A DNA stretch of 64,000 bases. Origin: Pseudomonas monsensis (GTDB lineage Bacteria > Pseudomonadota > Gammaproteobacteria > Pseudomonadales > Pseudomonadaceae). Positions 44,365 through 52,341 of this stretch are shown here, piece after piece. A program made the position numbers and the translations under genes. The notes under the pieces were generated by a model. The model saw only the letters and a program-made list of their open reading frames with translations. It ran no database searches and was not told the origin of the DNA. Every line of letters starts with the position of its first letter. The first letter of the stretch is position 1. The stretch covers positions 124,001 to 188,000 of the forward strand of contig NZ_CP077087.1 of NCBI RefSeq assembly GCF_014268495.2, written 5' to 3'.

Positions 44365-44721
44365 ATGCGTTGGGTGGGATGGTCGTTGCTATTGATGCTG
44401 CTGTCGAGCGAAGCGTTGGCTCAGGCCTGTGTCGTGCACAGTCAGGGCGAGCGGCTTGATGTAAAAGTCTGCCAGCAGAACCGCAACATCCCGGCCAAGC
44501 TATTCAGCGATGGTTTCTGTCAGCCGACCCTGGCCGGACAGAAAGTCGAGGTGCAGTACGTCGATCAATGCCCCGCCGGCGCCTTTGGCGTGTGCAGCAA
44601 CGCGCAAGTCGCCAATATGCCTTACCGCCAGGATATCCACTATTACGGCGTCGCCACTGATGCGGCGTATCTGCAACCGTATTGCGAAGGCCAGAGCCAG
44701 GGCACCTGGCTCAAACCTTGA
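44365..44721 (+). CDS. Small secreted six-cysteine protein in the zinc cluster
   Basis: A 118-aa protein with a signal peptide (MRWVGWSLLLMLLSSEALA) and six cysteines in the mature part, suggesting disulfides or a metal site in the periplasm. GAGGAGG before the ATG is a strong ribosome site. I do not recognise a domain. It sits on the plus strand between two minus-strand zinc genes, with 18 and 4 bases to its neighbours. A role in periplasmic zinc handling is a guess from location. Confidence 0.72.
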   Translation: MRWVGWSLLLMLLSSEALAQACVVHSQGERLDVKVCQQNRNIPAKLFSDGFCQPTLAGQKVEVQYVDQCPAGAFGVCSNAQVANMPYRQDIHYYGVATDAAYLQPYCEGQSQGTWLKP

Positions 44722-44725
44722 GCGC

Positions 44726-45376
44726 TTAACCGAGCCAGTCGAGGGTCAGCATCAACCGACGCTCGCCCGGCGATAATGCCGGCGAACGATGAATCAAGCC
44801 AAAGCCCTCGTTGCCGTGCCATTTTTCACCTTTGAGCAGCGCGACGTGAGCGCTGCCCAGTTGCTGGATCTGCGCGCAATCCTGCGGCTCGGCGTTGGCC
44901 TGCCCCAGTTGAGTACGGTCCATGGCGCCCTCGGTGAGCCACTGACTGCCGACGCCGGCGTACGTGGTAATCAGGCGCACCGGCACATGGTCAACGTGGA
45001 AGCGTGGGCACATGGCCTTGTCCAGTACCCGCAGCCGCAGGCCGATTCGCCGCGCACCCAATAAACAGGCAAATGCACTGACCAGCCATCTCAGGTCGGC
45101 GATAAAGCTGTCGTAGCCTTCCAGGTCACGAAATCCTGCGGCCAGCCCGGCAAGGTCAGGCTCGGCGTCCTCCTCGGGCAATTCCAGGCACAGCGACTCC
45201 GCCAAGGGTTCATTGCGCGAAAGCAGCAGCCCGGCGAAATCGGCAATGTGCAGCGGCAGTTGTCGCTGCCAGACCGCGAGGTTGATGTCGTCCTCCAGGA
45301 TCCGCGCCAATGCATTGGGCGTCGGCCCGTGATGCGGATAACGCGCGCGGTTTTGCAGCTGCTTGAACGCGAGCAT
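44726..45376 (-). CDS. DUF1826 domain protein
   Basis: A 216-aa protein matching the DUF1826 family of Zur-type clusters. It has conserved histidines and acids such as CPRFHVDHVPVRLITTYAG and the C-terminal HRSPALSPGERRLMLTLDW. The HVDH and HRSP elements resemble an iron/2-oxoglutarate-type metal site, but this is only a similarity. Its start overlaps the zigA stop by one base (TGATG), so the two are translationally coupled. Confidence 0.85.
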   Translation of the reverse strand: MLAFKQLQNRARYPHHGPTPNALARILEDDINLAVWQRQLPLHIADFAGLLLSRNEPLAESLCLELPEEDAEPDLAGLAAGFRDLEGYDSFIADLRWLVSAFACLLGARRIGLRLRVLDKAMCPRFHVDHVPVRLITTYAGVGSQWLTEGAMDRTQLGQANAEPQDCAQIQQLGSAHVALLKGEKWHGNEGFGLIHRSPALSPGERRLMLTLDWLG

Positions 45377-46581
45377 CAGGCGGCCTCTTCGTGCCAGGGG
45401 CCGAACGGATCCGCTAGCAATTGCCAGCCCTGCGCACCGAGTGCCATTTCCTCATCGCTCAGCAGGCAGTCGTCCAGATCCGCCGAGAGCTGGGCGAAGT
45501 CGATGTTCTGGCCAATGAACACCAGTTCCTGACGACAATCACCGACGCTCGGCGTCCAGTTCTGCATGATCGCCTGGGTGCTTTCCTGATCCTGCGGCCA
45601 CTGGGATTTCGGCACAAAACGCCACCAGCGACCCGCGAAGCCATGACGCATCAAACCGCCGGCCTGCGACCAGCTTCCGGCATCCGTGGGTTTGCTGGCC
45701 AGCCAGAAGAAACCTTTGGAGCGCAGCAGTTTACCGTTCAGCCACGGACGGTCGATGAAGTTGAAAAACCGCTGCGGGTGAAAGGGCCGACGCGCACGGT
45801 AGACCGTTGACGCGATGCCGTACTCCTCGGTTTCCGGCACGTGTTCGCCCCGTAACTCCTGCAGCCACCCCGGTGCCTGCGCGGCTTTTTCGAAGTCAAA
45901 GCGACCGGTGTTGAGGATCTTCTCCAGCGGCACTTCGCCCATCACCATCGGGATGATTTCAGCGTGAGCATTAAGGCGTCCGAGAATGGCCATCAGTTCA
46001 TCGCGATCACCTTGGCTGATCAGGTCGATCTTGCTGATCAGCAGCACGTCGGCGAACTCGATCTGTTCAATCAACAGATCGGTGATGGAGCGCTCGTCTT
46101 CCTCGCCAAGGGTTTCGCCTCGAGAGGCGAGGCTTTCCGCCGCCTGGTAATCGAGGAGGAAGTTCATGCCGTCGACGACAGTGACCATGGTGTCGAGGCG
46201 CGCGACGTCAGCGAGGCTCTGCCCCTGTTCGTCGCGAAAGGTGAAGGTTTCTGCCACCGGCAGCGGCTCGGAGATCCCGGTGGACTCGATCAGTAAGTAA
46301 TCGAAACGACCCTCGCGGGCGAGCTTGCTCACTTCTTCGAGCAAGTCCTCGCGTAACGTACAGCAGATGCAACCGTTACTCATCTCGACGAGCTTTTCTT
46401 CGGCACGGTTCAGGCTGACATCGCGCTGAACTTCGCTGCCATCAATATTGATCTCGCTCATATCATTAACGATGACCGCCACTCGCAATCCGTCTCGATT
46501 ACGTAGTACGTAATTCAAAAGTGTACTTTTTCCGGCGCCGAGAAATCCCGAAAGCACGGTCACAGGCAATGCAGCTGACAT
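45376..46581 (-). CDS. zigA: ZigA-type zinc metallochaperone GTPase (COG0523)
   Basis: A 401-aa G3E GTPase. The Walker A is GFLGAGKSTLLNYVL, the metal-binding motif NGCICCTLRED (Cys near 72, 74, 75), the Walker B ESTGISEP, and the GTP-specificity segment ISKIDLIS. A C-terminal CobW_C domain includes the histidine-rich RRPFHPQRFFNFI. ZigA is made under zinc starvation in Acinetobacter and Pseudomonas and is thought to hand zinc to client enzymes. A Zur box lies 130 bases upstream in the divergent promoter. Confidence 0.93.
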   Translation of the reverse strand: MSAALPVTVLSGFLGAGKSTLLNYVLRNRDGLRVAVIVNDMSEINIDGSEVQRDVSLNRAEEKLVEMSNGCICCTLREDLLEEVSKLAREGRFDYLLIESTGISEPLPVAETFTFRDEQGQSLADVARLDTMVTVVDGMNFLLDYQAAESLASRGETLGEEDERSITDLLIEQIEFADVLLISKIDLISQGDRDELMAILGRLNAHAEIIPMVMGEVPLEKILNTGRFDFEKAAQAPGWLQELRGEHVPETEEYGIASTVYRARRPFHPQRFFNFIDRPWLNGKLLRSKGFFWLASKPTDAGSWSQAGGLMRHGFAGRWWRFVPKSQWPQDQESTQAIMQNWTPSVGDCRQELVFIGQNIDFAQLSADLDDCLLSDEEMALGAQGWQLLADPFGPWHEEAA

Positions 46582-46710
46582 TGGGTAATCCTCATCAAAT
46601 GGTAGCCGACTGGCGCTTTTGCTCGCGCCGGACGTTTTCTGGCCCCAAACGATGGGCTTCAGAGAAGGTAAACGTTCGAAGTCGGTCGGGTCAGGCTCAG
46701 TTCAAATTAA

Positions 46711-46725
46711 TGTTATAGTATAACA
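46711..46725. promoter_or_regulatory. Zur box between zigA and the small secreted gene
   Basis: TGTTATAGTATAACA is a perfect 7-1-7 palindrome matching the GTTATANTATAAC core known for Zur sites. It lies between divergent genes (zigA starts at 46581, the small gene at 46806) and would repress both when zinc is plentiful. Confidence 0.85.
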
Positions 46726-46805
46726 ACACAAACAAGCCAGCCCTTGTCTTGCCTTGAACGACAAAGCACTGGAAGCTGCAATCAACTGGCCTCCTGGAAA
46801 ACGTG

Positions 46806-47183
46806 ATGAGAAATGCGCTGAAGTACTCGGTTTTCAGCCTCGTGCTGTTGATGGTGGGCAATGCCTGGGCTCAGGTTCCAGCGCTGGCCAGCTGCACACG
46901 CAGCGCCAATCTGCTGGCTTGCGTGGATGCTGATGGCAATGCGTACAGCGTCAACACCGTGGGCAGTACGCTTTACCTGCGTGGATTCGAGAAAGCTGGA
47001 AAGCGTTACTGGGCGCAGACCAACAGCCGCTTCGGGCAACTGACGTTCTTCACCGGCATCGCGTCCGACGGTGAAGCCTGGGTGGGCTACACCCGTCGGG
47101 TGGGCTGGACCACCATCAATCGCTTCTCCAGCTCCGGTGGTAGCAGCGCAAAGTTCACCTGCAGCCGCATAACGGGCTGTTAG
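46806..47183 (+). CDS. Small secreted protein of the zinc cluster
   Basis: A 125-aa protein with a signal peptide (SVFSLVLLMVGNAWAQ) and four cysteines in the mature part. It ends in a serine-rich segment and FTCSRITGC. I recognise no domain. It starts about 80 bases after the Zur box and is convergent with the amidase gene, overlapping its stop by four bases. The P. aeruginosa cluster, by recall, has dksA2 and an uncharacterised gene near here; no dksA-like gene is present in this window. Zinc-responsive expression is inferred from the box. Confidence 0.72.
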   Translation: MRNALKYSVFSLVLLMVGNAWAQVPALASCTRSANLLACVDADGNAYSVNTVGSTLYLRGFEKAGKRYWAQTNSRFGQLTFFTGIASDGEAWVGYTRRVGWTTINRFSSSGGSSAKFTCSRITGC

Positions 47184-48382
47184 ACCCGCGAACTGTGTTG
47201 TGCCTGTTGCCAGGCGATGTAACTGTCGACCGGCGGATTCTTTTGAAAATAGCGCTGTAAACCATCGAACAATCCCTCGGCCACCGCTTGCTGGTGCCTC
47301 GCCGTGACCAGTCGTTGGCTGTCGCGAGCATTGGAAATAAAGCCGGTTTCAACCAGGATGGAAGGCACATCCGGCGACTTCAGCACGGCAAATCCGGCCT
47401 GTTCGACGCGCTTCTGGTGCAGCGTGGTGATTCCCGCCAAGCTGGCAAGCACCGTGCTGCCCAGCTGCAGACTGGCGGCAATCGTTGCATTCATCGACAT
47501 ATCCACAATCACGCCGGCCAGCATCGGGTCTTTATCCTTGAGGTTGAGCAAGCGGGTAGCCCCGAGCAAATCCACACCGTTCTCGCGTTGCGCCATGAAG
47601 CGCGCGGTTGCCGACGTCGCGCCCCCTTCCGAAAGACAATACACAGAGGCGCCAGATGCGGTCAGGCGTGGCGCTGCGTCAGCGTGCACCGAGATAAACA
47701 GGTCGGCCTTGTGCTGGCGGGCGATCTCGACGCGCTTGCGCAGTGGCACGAAAAAGTCGTCATTGCGCACCAATTTCACGTCAAAACCCCTGGTTTTTTT
47801 CAGGCGTTTTGCGAGCAGTTGCGCAATGGAAAGCACCACATCTTTTTCACGCTCGCCCTTGGCGCCAACCGCGCCAGGATCCTTCCCGCCATGCCCGGGA
47901 TCGACGACCACGATAATGTCGCGCTGAGGATGAACGCCTTTTGCAGGTGTTTCACGTGGAACCATTGGGACGGTCGGGGCCGGTTTTGCGCTCACCAGAT
48001 CAAGCACCAAGCGGTGCCCTTGGCCATCCTGCGGCGCCAGCAGGAAGCTGTTAAGCAGCACCGGACTGCTCAGATCGAGAACAATCCGCGTGTCACCCTG
48101 GCCGAAATGGCCGGATCGAATTGAACGAATCATCGTGTTACCGAGGGCTAACTGACTGAAATCGCCGGTCACACTGGCGCCGCTCAGATCAATGATCAAT
48201 CGCTCTGGAGCGCTGAGTGCAAAAGTCTTGTAGCGCACCGGTGCGCTCAAATCGAATACCAGCCGCAACTTCTCACCCGAGCGCCAGAGCCGCGCGTTAC
48301 GAACTTGCGCGGCTGAGACACTGAAAGGAAGGGCGAAGGCCGCGCTGGCCAATATCAGGTTAAGCAGATGGCGTCTGTGCAT
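47180..48382 (-). CDS. N-acetylmuramoyl-L-alanine amidase (AmiC/AmiB type) with AMIN domain
   Basis: Cleaves the amide bond between muramic acid and the peptide stem, helping to split daughter-cell walls. The 400-aa exported protein has a signal peptide, an N-terminal AMIN domain (about residues 25-125, LRLVFDLSAPVRYKTF) and an Amidase_3 domain. Zinc ligands are visible: His in VDPGHGGKDPG, Glu in KGEREKD, His in SVHAD, and catalytic Glu in LVETGF. It is a zinc enzyme controlled by a zinc-starvation promoter, presumably a spare copy matched to low-zinc conditions. Confidence 0.93.
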   Translation of the reverse strand: MHRRHLLNLILASAAFALPFSVSAAQVRNARLWRSGEKLRLVFDLSAPVRYKTFALSAPERLIIDLSGASVTGDFSQLALGNTMIRSIRSGHFGQGDTRIVLDLSSPVLLNSFLLAPQDGQGHRLVLDLVSAKPAPTVPMVPRETPAKGVHPQRDIIVVVDPGHGGKDPGAVGAKGEREKDVVLSIAQLLAKRLKKTRGFDVKLVRNDDFFVPLRKRVEIARQHKADLFISVHADAAPRLTASGASVYCLSEGGATSATARFMAQRENGVDLLGATRLLNLKDKDPMLAGVIVDMSMNATIAASLQLGSTVLASLAGITTLHQKRVEQAGFAVLKSPDVPSILVETGFISNARDSQRLVTARHQQAVAEGLFDGLQRYFQKNPPVDSYIAWQQAQHSSRV

Positions 48383-48421
48383 ATGAAAGCCTGTTCATGA
48401 AAAAGGCATCGTGATTTGAAT

Positions 48422-48436
48422 TGTTATAATGTAACA
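48422..48436. promoter_or_regulatory. Zur box between the amidase gene and folE2
   Basis: TGTTATAATGTAACA is a Zur-type palindrome with one mismatched pair. It lies 40 bases before the amidase start and 31 before folE2, so one site can silence both divergent units. Confidence 0.85.
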
Positions 48437-48466
48437 TCAATTCCAATTAACAAGATGGGGCTGAAC

Positions 48467-49363
48467 ATGAATGCGCTGACCTTACCGGACATCGCCGCGC
48501 AGGCCGCTCGCCAAGCTCTCCCTCTCGAATGGGTGGGCATGCGCGGCATCGCTTTACCTGTGTGGCTGGAAGGCCGACAACTGAGTGCGAAGGCCGATGC
48601 TGGCGTGAATCTGGATGATGGCGAGGCACGCGGTATTCATATGTCTCGCCTCTATCTGGCGCTCGCAACACTCGAGCAGGAAAACCTTTCCCCTGCGCTG
48701 ATACGGCAGGTGCTGCAACGGTTTCTCGACAGCCATGAGGGTTTATCCAATAGCGCCTATCTGAATATTCACACCGATTTGCTGCTGAAAAGACCCGCAC
48801 TGGTCAGTCCGTTGAGCGGCTGGAAATCCTATCCGGCAACCATTGCTGCTCGTCTTGAAAAGCAAATGTTCCACGTGGAACTACAAATCGACGTGCCCTA
48901 CTCATCAACATGCCCTTGCTCCGCCGCGCTGGCCCGCCAGCTGATTCAGCAGCAATTCATCGACGACTTCGCCAACAAGTCGCTGCAACATGCCGATGTC
49001 TTGACCTGGCTGGGATCAACGCAAGGCATTCTCGCCACGCCGCACAGCCAACGCAGCATTGCGGAATTGCACCTTCAACTGGACGAATTCATCGACGAGT
49101 TGCCACTGACAGCAATCATCAACGACGCCGAAGCGGCGCTCGGTACTGCCGTCCAAACCGCAGTGAAACGCGCCGACGAACAAGCCTTCGCCCTCGCTAA
49201 CGGGCAAAATCTGATGTTCTGCGAAGACGCTGCCCGCCGACTGAATCTGGCCCTGCGACGCACGCCGGGCGTCAGCGCGTTCCAGTTGCGCGTAGTCCAT
49301 GCCGAAAGCCTCCACGCCCACGACGCCGTTGCGCAAAGTCGCTGGCAGCGGGAGCACGCATGA
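48467..49363 (+). CDS. folE2: GTP cyclohydrolase FolE2 (type IB)
   Basis: First step of folate synthesis: GTP to dihydroneopterin triphosphate. Type IB enzymes do not depend on zinc and replace zinc-dependent FolE when zinc is short. The 298-aa protein shows the family's catalytic region VPYSSTCPCSAAL with the conserved Cys, VSPLSGWKSYPATI, and the C-terminal GQNLMFCEDAARRL. The ATG at 48467 is required because the longer open frame would run through the Zur box. It overlaps the ABC ATPase gene by four bases, heading a six-gene operon. Confidence 0.94.
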   Translation: MNALTLPDIAAQAARQALPLEWVGMRGIALPVWLEGRQLSAKADAGVNLDDGEARGIHMSRLYLALATLEQENLSPALIRQVLQRFLDSHEGLSNSAYLNIHTDLLLKRPALVSPLSGWKSYPATIAARLEKQMFHVELQIDVPYSSTCPCSAALARQLIQQQFIDDFANKSLQHADVLTWLGSTQGILATPHSQRSIAELHLQLDEFIDELPLTAIINDAEAALGTAVQTAVKRADEQAFALANGQNLMFCEDAARRLNLALRRTPGVSAFQLRVVHAESLHAHDAVAQSRWQREHA

Positions 49364-50028
49364 TCCGTTGCCAATCCCTGACGTGGGGTGCCCCCGGACA
49401 ACCCCTGACATCCCCCCTTTCACTTGAGCTCGACAACGGCAGTCTCACGGCAATCGTTGGCGCTAACGGTTGTGGCAAAAGCAGCCTGCTGAAAGTGATG
49501 GCCGGTTTACAAAAGCCGTTGGCGGGCCAGGTCACGCTGAGTGTTCCACGCCAGAGCGGTCTGTCCTTCCTGCCACAGCAACAGCATCTGGACCGGCAAT
49601 TCCCGATCAGCCTCCACGAACTGGTGGCGGCCGGTTTCTGGGGCCGTAGATTATCGACCCAGCTGCGTGCCCAGCGACTCGCCGATGCGTTGGACAACTG
49701 GCACCTGAGTGGACTCAGCCACCGGCCGCTGATGGCACTGTCGGGCGGCGAACTGCAACGTGCCCTGCTCGCGCGCTTGAGCCTGACCGACGCGCCGATC
49801 CTGTTGCTCGACGAACCCCACGCGGCACTCGATGAACTCGGCCAGCAGTTGCTTTGGGAACATATTCACGCCTGGCACGGCGAAGGCCGAACCCTCGTCG
49901 TGGTCTGCCATGACCTCGCTGCCGTCCGCCAACACATCGCTCAAACAGTGCTGATCAACAATCGCCAATGTGTGTACGGCGCGAGCACGGAACTGATTCA
50001 ACAAACTCCCGACATGCAGGTGGCCTGA
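49360..50028 (+). CDS. Zinc/metal ABC transporter ATP-binding protein (ZnuC-like)
   Basis: A 222-aa ATPase of the metal-uptake ABC group. Walker A GANGCGKSS (residues ~34-42), Q-loop LPQQQ, signature LSGGELQRA, Walker B ILLLDEPHAALDE and the H-loop VVVCHD are all present. It lacks the long C-terminal extension of classical ZnuC. It overlaps folE2 by four bases and the permease by one. It is a paralogue of the housekeeping ZnuC, which is expected elsewhere in the genome. Confidence 0.92.
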   Translation: MIRCQSLTWGAPGQPLTSPLSLELDNGSLTAIVGANGCGKSSLLKVMAGLQKPLAGQVTLSVPRQSGLSFLPQQQHLDRQFPISLHELVAAGFWGRRLSTQLRAQRLADALDNWHLSGLSHRPLMALSGGELQRALLARLSLTDAPILLLDEPHAALDELGQQLLWEHIHAWHGEGRTLVVVCHDLAAVRQHIAQTVLINNRQCVYGASTELIQQTPDMQVA

Positions 50029-50894
50029 TGCTTGCCATCGCGCACTTCTGGCAACCGTTCAGCGAGTTCGTTTTCATGCGGCGTGCGCTGCTCGGCGGGC
50101 TGGTGCTCGCCTGCAGCGTTGCCCCACTCGGGGTGTTTTTGATTCTGCGGCGGATGAGCCTGATCGGTGACGCCGTCGCCCACGGCATTCTTCCCGGTGC
50201 CGCGTTGGGCTTCTGGTTCGCCGGCCTCAGTCTGCCTGCCCTGACCCTCGGCGGTCTCGGTGCCGGTCTAAGCATGGCCGGTCTCGCGGCGTGGATCACT
50301 CGCCGCACTGGCCTGCGCGAAGACGCCAGCCTCGCCGCGATCTATCCGATATCCCTCGCCAGCGGTGTGCTGATTCTCGGCATCGCCGGCAAACGCCTCG
50401 ACCTCTTGCACCTGCTGTTCGGCTCGGCACTGGCCGTGGACGGACCGACACTCCATGGCATGTTGTGGGTCTGCGCCTTGAGCCTGATCGCCATGGCCCT
50501 GATCTACAAACCGCTGCTGCTCGACACCCTCGACCCGCTGTTCCTGAGCACCGTCAGCCGCCTCGGCCCTCTGGCCCACGGCGTATTCCTGACCCTGGTG
50601 GTACTCAATCTGGTGATCGGATTTCAGGCCATCGGCGCCCTGATGGTGGTGGGACTGATGATGCTTCCCGCTGCAGCTTCGCGATTCTGGAGCCGACACC
50701 TGCCGAGCCTGATCGCTATCGCAGCCGCCCTCGGTTGCCTCTCGGTTTGGCTCGGGTTGTTGCTGTCGTTCTACTACTCGCTGCCCAGCGGCCCGGCCAT
50801 CGTGCTGATTGCCGGCCTCGGTTATCTGCTGTCCGTGGTGTTCGGACCGGTCCACGGTCTGTTGCGCCGCCCGCCTTTGCTCACATCCCAATGA
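50028..50894 (+). CDS. Zinc/metal ABC transporter permease (ZnuB-like)
   Basis: A 288-aa ABC-3 family permease with about eight membrane spans. It has the conserved RRMSLIGDAVAHGILPGAAL segment (the family's D-A-x-x-H element), TGLREDASLAAIYPISLASG and FQAIGALMVVGLMMLPAAAS. The start is set by the TGATG overlap with the ATPase gene. With its neighbours it would form a complete importer under Zur control. Confidence 0.92.
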   Translation: MLAIAHFWQPFSEFVFMRRALLGGLVLACSVAPLGVFLILRRMSLIGDAVAHGILPGAALGFWFAGLSLPALTLGGLGAGLSMAGLAAWITRRTGLREDASLAAIYPISLASGVLILGIAGKRLDLLHLLFGSALAVDGPTLHGMLWVCALSLIAMALIYKPLLLDTLDPLFLSTVSRLGPLAHGVFLTLVVLNLVIGFQAIGALMVVGLMMLPAAASRFWSRHLPSLIAIAAALGCLSVWLGLLLSFYYSLPSGPAIVLIAGLGYLLSVVFGPVHGLLRRPPLLTSQ

Positions 50895-50905
50895 GGTGTC
50901 TCCCG

Positions 50906-51781
50906 ATGCGCGCTCTATTTGTGCTGTTCAGCCTGATGCTGTCGATGTCGTTATCGGCGGCGGAAAAACTGCCCGTGGTCACCAGCTTCAGCATCCTCGC
51001 CGACATGGTTCATCAGGTCGGTGGCGAGCATATCCAGATCACCAACATGGTCGGCCCCGACGCCGATGCTCACACCTACGAGCCGACACCGGACGATGCA
51101 AAAGCGCTGCTCAAGGCCAGACTGATCATCAAGAACGGCCTCGGTTTCGAGCCATGGCTGGATCGACTGGTGACCAGCACCGAAACTCAGGCCACGGTGA
51201 TCAGTGCGAGTCACGGGGTGATTCCACGTTCGCTGGATGAAGATGGCGAGACCATCCCCGACCCGCACGCCTGGCACAATCTGGCCAACGCCGAGCTGTA
51301 CATCGCCAACATCACCAAAGCGTTGATCGCCGCCGACCCGGCCAACAAGGCCGACTACGAACGCAACAGTCAAACCTACCGGAAGCAGATCTACGCCCTG
51401 CTCGCCAAAGCCAAGGCCAGGTTCGGTTCGCTGCCAGCGGGCAACCGCAAGATCGTCACCAGCCATGACGCCTTTGGTTATCTCGGCCAGGCCTACGGTA
51501 TCGACTTCATGGCACCACAAGGACTGTCCACCGAACGCGAACCCTCGGCCGCGGAAGTCGCGGCGTTGATCACCCAGATTCGCCAGGCCCACGTCAAAGC
51601 GGTGTTCATGGAAAACATCAAGGATGCACGCCTGCTCAAACAGATCGCCGACGAAAGCGGAGCGCACATTGGCGGCACGCTCTATTCGGATGCCCTCGCC
51701 GCAAGCGGCCCGGCCAGCACCTTCACCGGTCTGTTCGAGTACAACCTCAACACCCTCTACAACGCACTGAGCCAACCATGA
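50906..51781 (+). CDS. Zinc/metal ABC transporter substrate-binding protein (ZnuA-like, cluster A-I)
   Basis: A 291-aa periplasmic protein. The signal peptide (LFVLFSLMLSMSLSAAE) is followed by the cluster A-I fold. Candidate metal ligands are His in DADAHTYEPTPDD, His in IPDPHAWHN, His in VTSHDAFGYLG and the acid in LYSDAL. It lacks the long His-rich loop of E. coli ZnuA, so zinc is inferred from operon context; Mn(II)-type binding cannot be excluded. ATG 50906 (GAGGTG upstream) is preferred over 50891. It overlaps the next gene by four bases. Confidence 0.92.
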   Translation: MRALFVLFSLMLSMSLSAAEKLPVVTSFSILADMVHQVGGEHIQITNMVGPDADAHTYEPTPDDAKALLKARLIIKNGLGFEPWLDRLVTSTETQATVISASHGVIPRSLDEDGETIPDPHAWHNLANAELYIANITKALIAADPANKADYERNSQTYRKQIYALLAKAKARFGSLPAGNRKIVTSHDAFGYLGQAYGIDFMAPQGLSTEREPSAAEVAALITQIRQAHVKAVFMENIKDARLLKQIADESGAHIGGTLYSDALAASGPASTFTGLFEYNLNTLYNALSQP

Positions 51782-52338
51782 TTCGCAAGAACCCATCAGG
51801 TGATCTGCCGCAGATTGCCGAATCGGCCTACGTCGATAAAACCGCAATCATCTGCGGCAAAGTAGTGATCGGCGAGAACGTATTTGTCGGGCCTTATGCG
51901 GTCATCCGCGCGGACGAAGTGGATGCATCGGGCGAGATGGAAGCGATAACCATCGGTGCCAATTCGAACATCCAGGACGGCGTGGTCATCCACTCCAAAT
52001 CCGGCGCGGCGGTGACGATCGGCGAATTCAGCTCCATCGCCCACCGTTCGATCGTGCATGGTCCGTGTGTCGTGGGTAACCGGGTATTCATCGGTTTCAA
52101 CAGCGTGCTGTTCAACTGCGTGGTCGGCAACGGCTGCGTGGTTCGGCACAACTCGGTGGTCGACGGGCGCGATCTGCCCGACGCGTTCTACGTGCCCTCC
52201 ACCACCCGCATCGGGCCGAAGACCGATCTCTCGCAGTTCCCACCGGTGAGCGTCAGCGCCTCGGAGTTTTCCGAAGACGTGGCGCGCACCAATGTCGATC
52301 TGGTACGTGGCTACAAAGCCTTGCAGAACGAGTTCTGA
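51778..52338 (+). CDS. Gamma-carbonic anhydrase family protein
   Basis: A 186-aa left-handed beta-helix with hexapeptide repeats (TAIICGKVVIGENVFVGPYA, IGANSNIQDGVVIHS). Two histidines of the family's metal site are seen in VVIHSKSG and SSIAHRSIVHG. Gamma-class enzymes can use iron or cobalt in place of zinc, which fits a zinc-sparing operon. It is coupled to the binding-protein gene by a 4-base overlap and lies three bases before the dihydroorotase gene. Similar to PA5540 by recall. Actual anhydrase activity is not certain. Confidence 0.9.
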   Translation: MIRKNPSGDLPQIAESAYVDKTAIICGKVVIGENVFVGPYAVIRADEVDASGEMEAITIGANSNIQDGVVIHSKSGAAVTIGEFSSIAHRSIVHGPCVVGNRVFIGFNSVLFNCVVGNGCVVRHNSVVDGRDLPDAFYVPSTTRIGPKTDLSQFPPVSVSASEFSEDVARTNVDLVRGYKALQNEF

Positions 52339-52341
52339 ACC

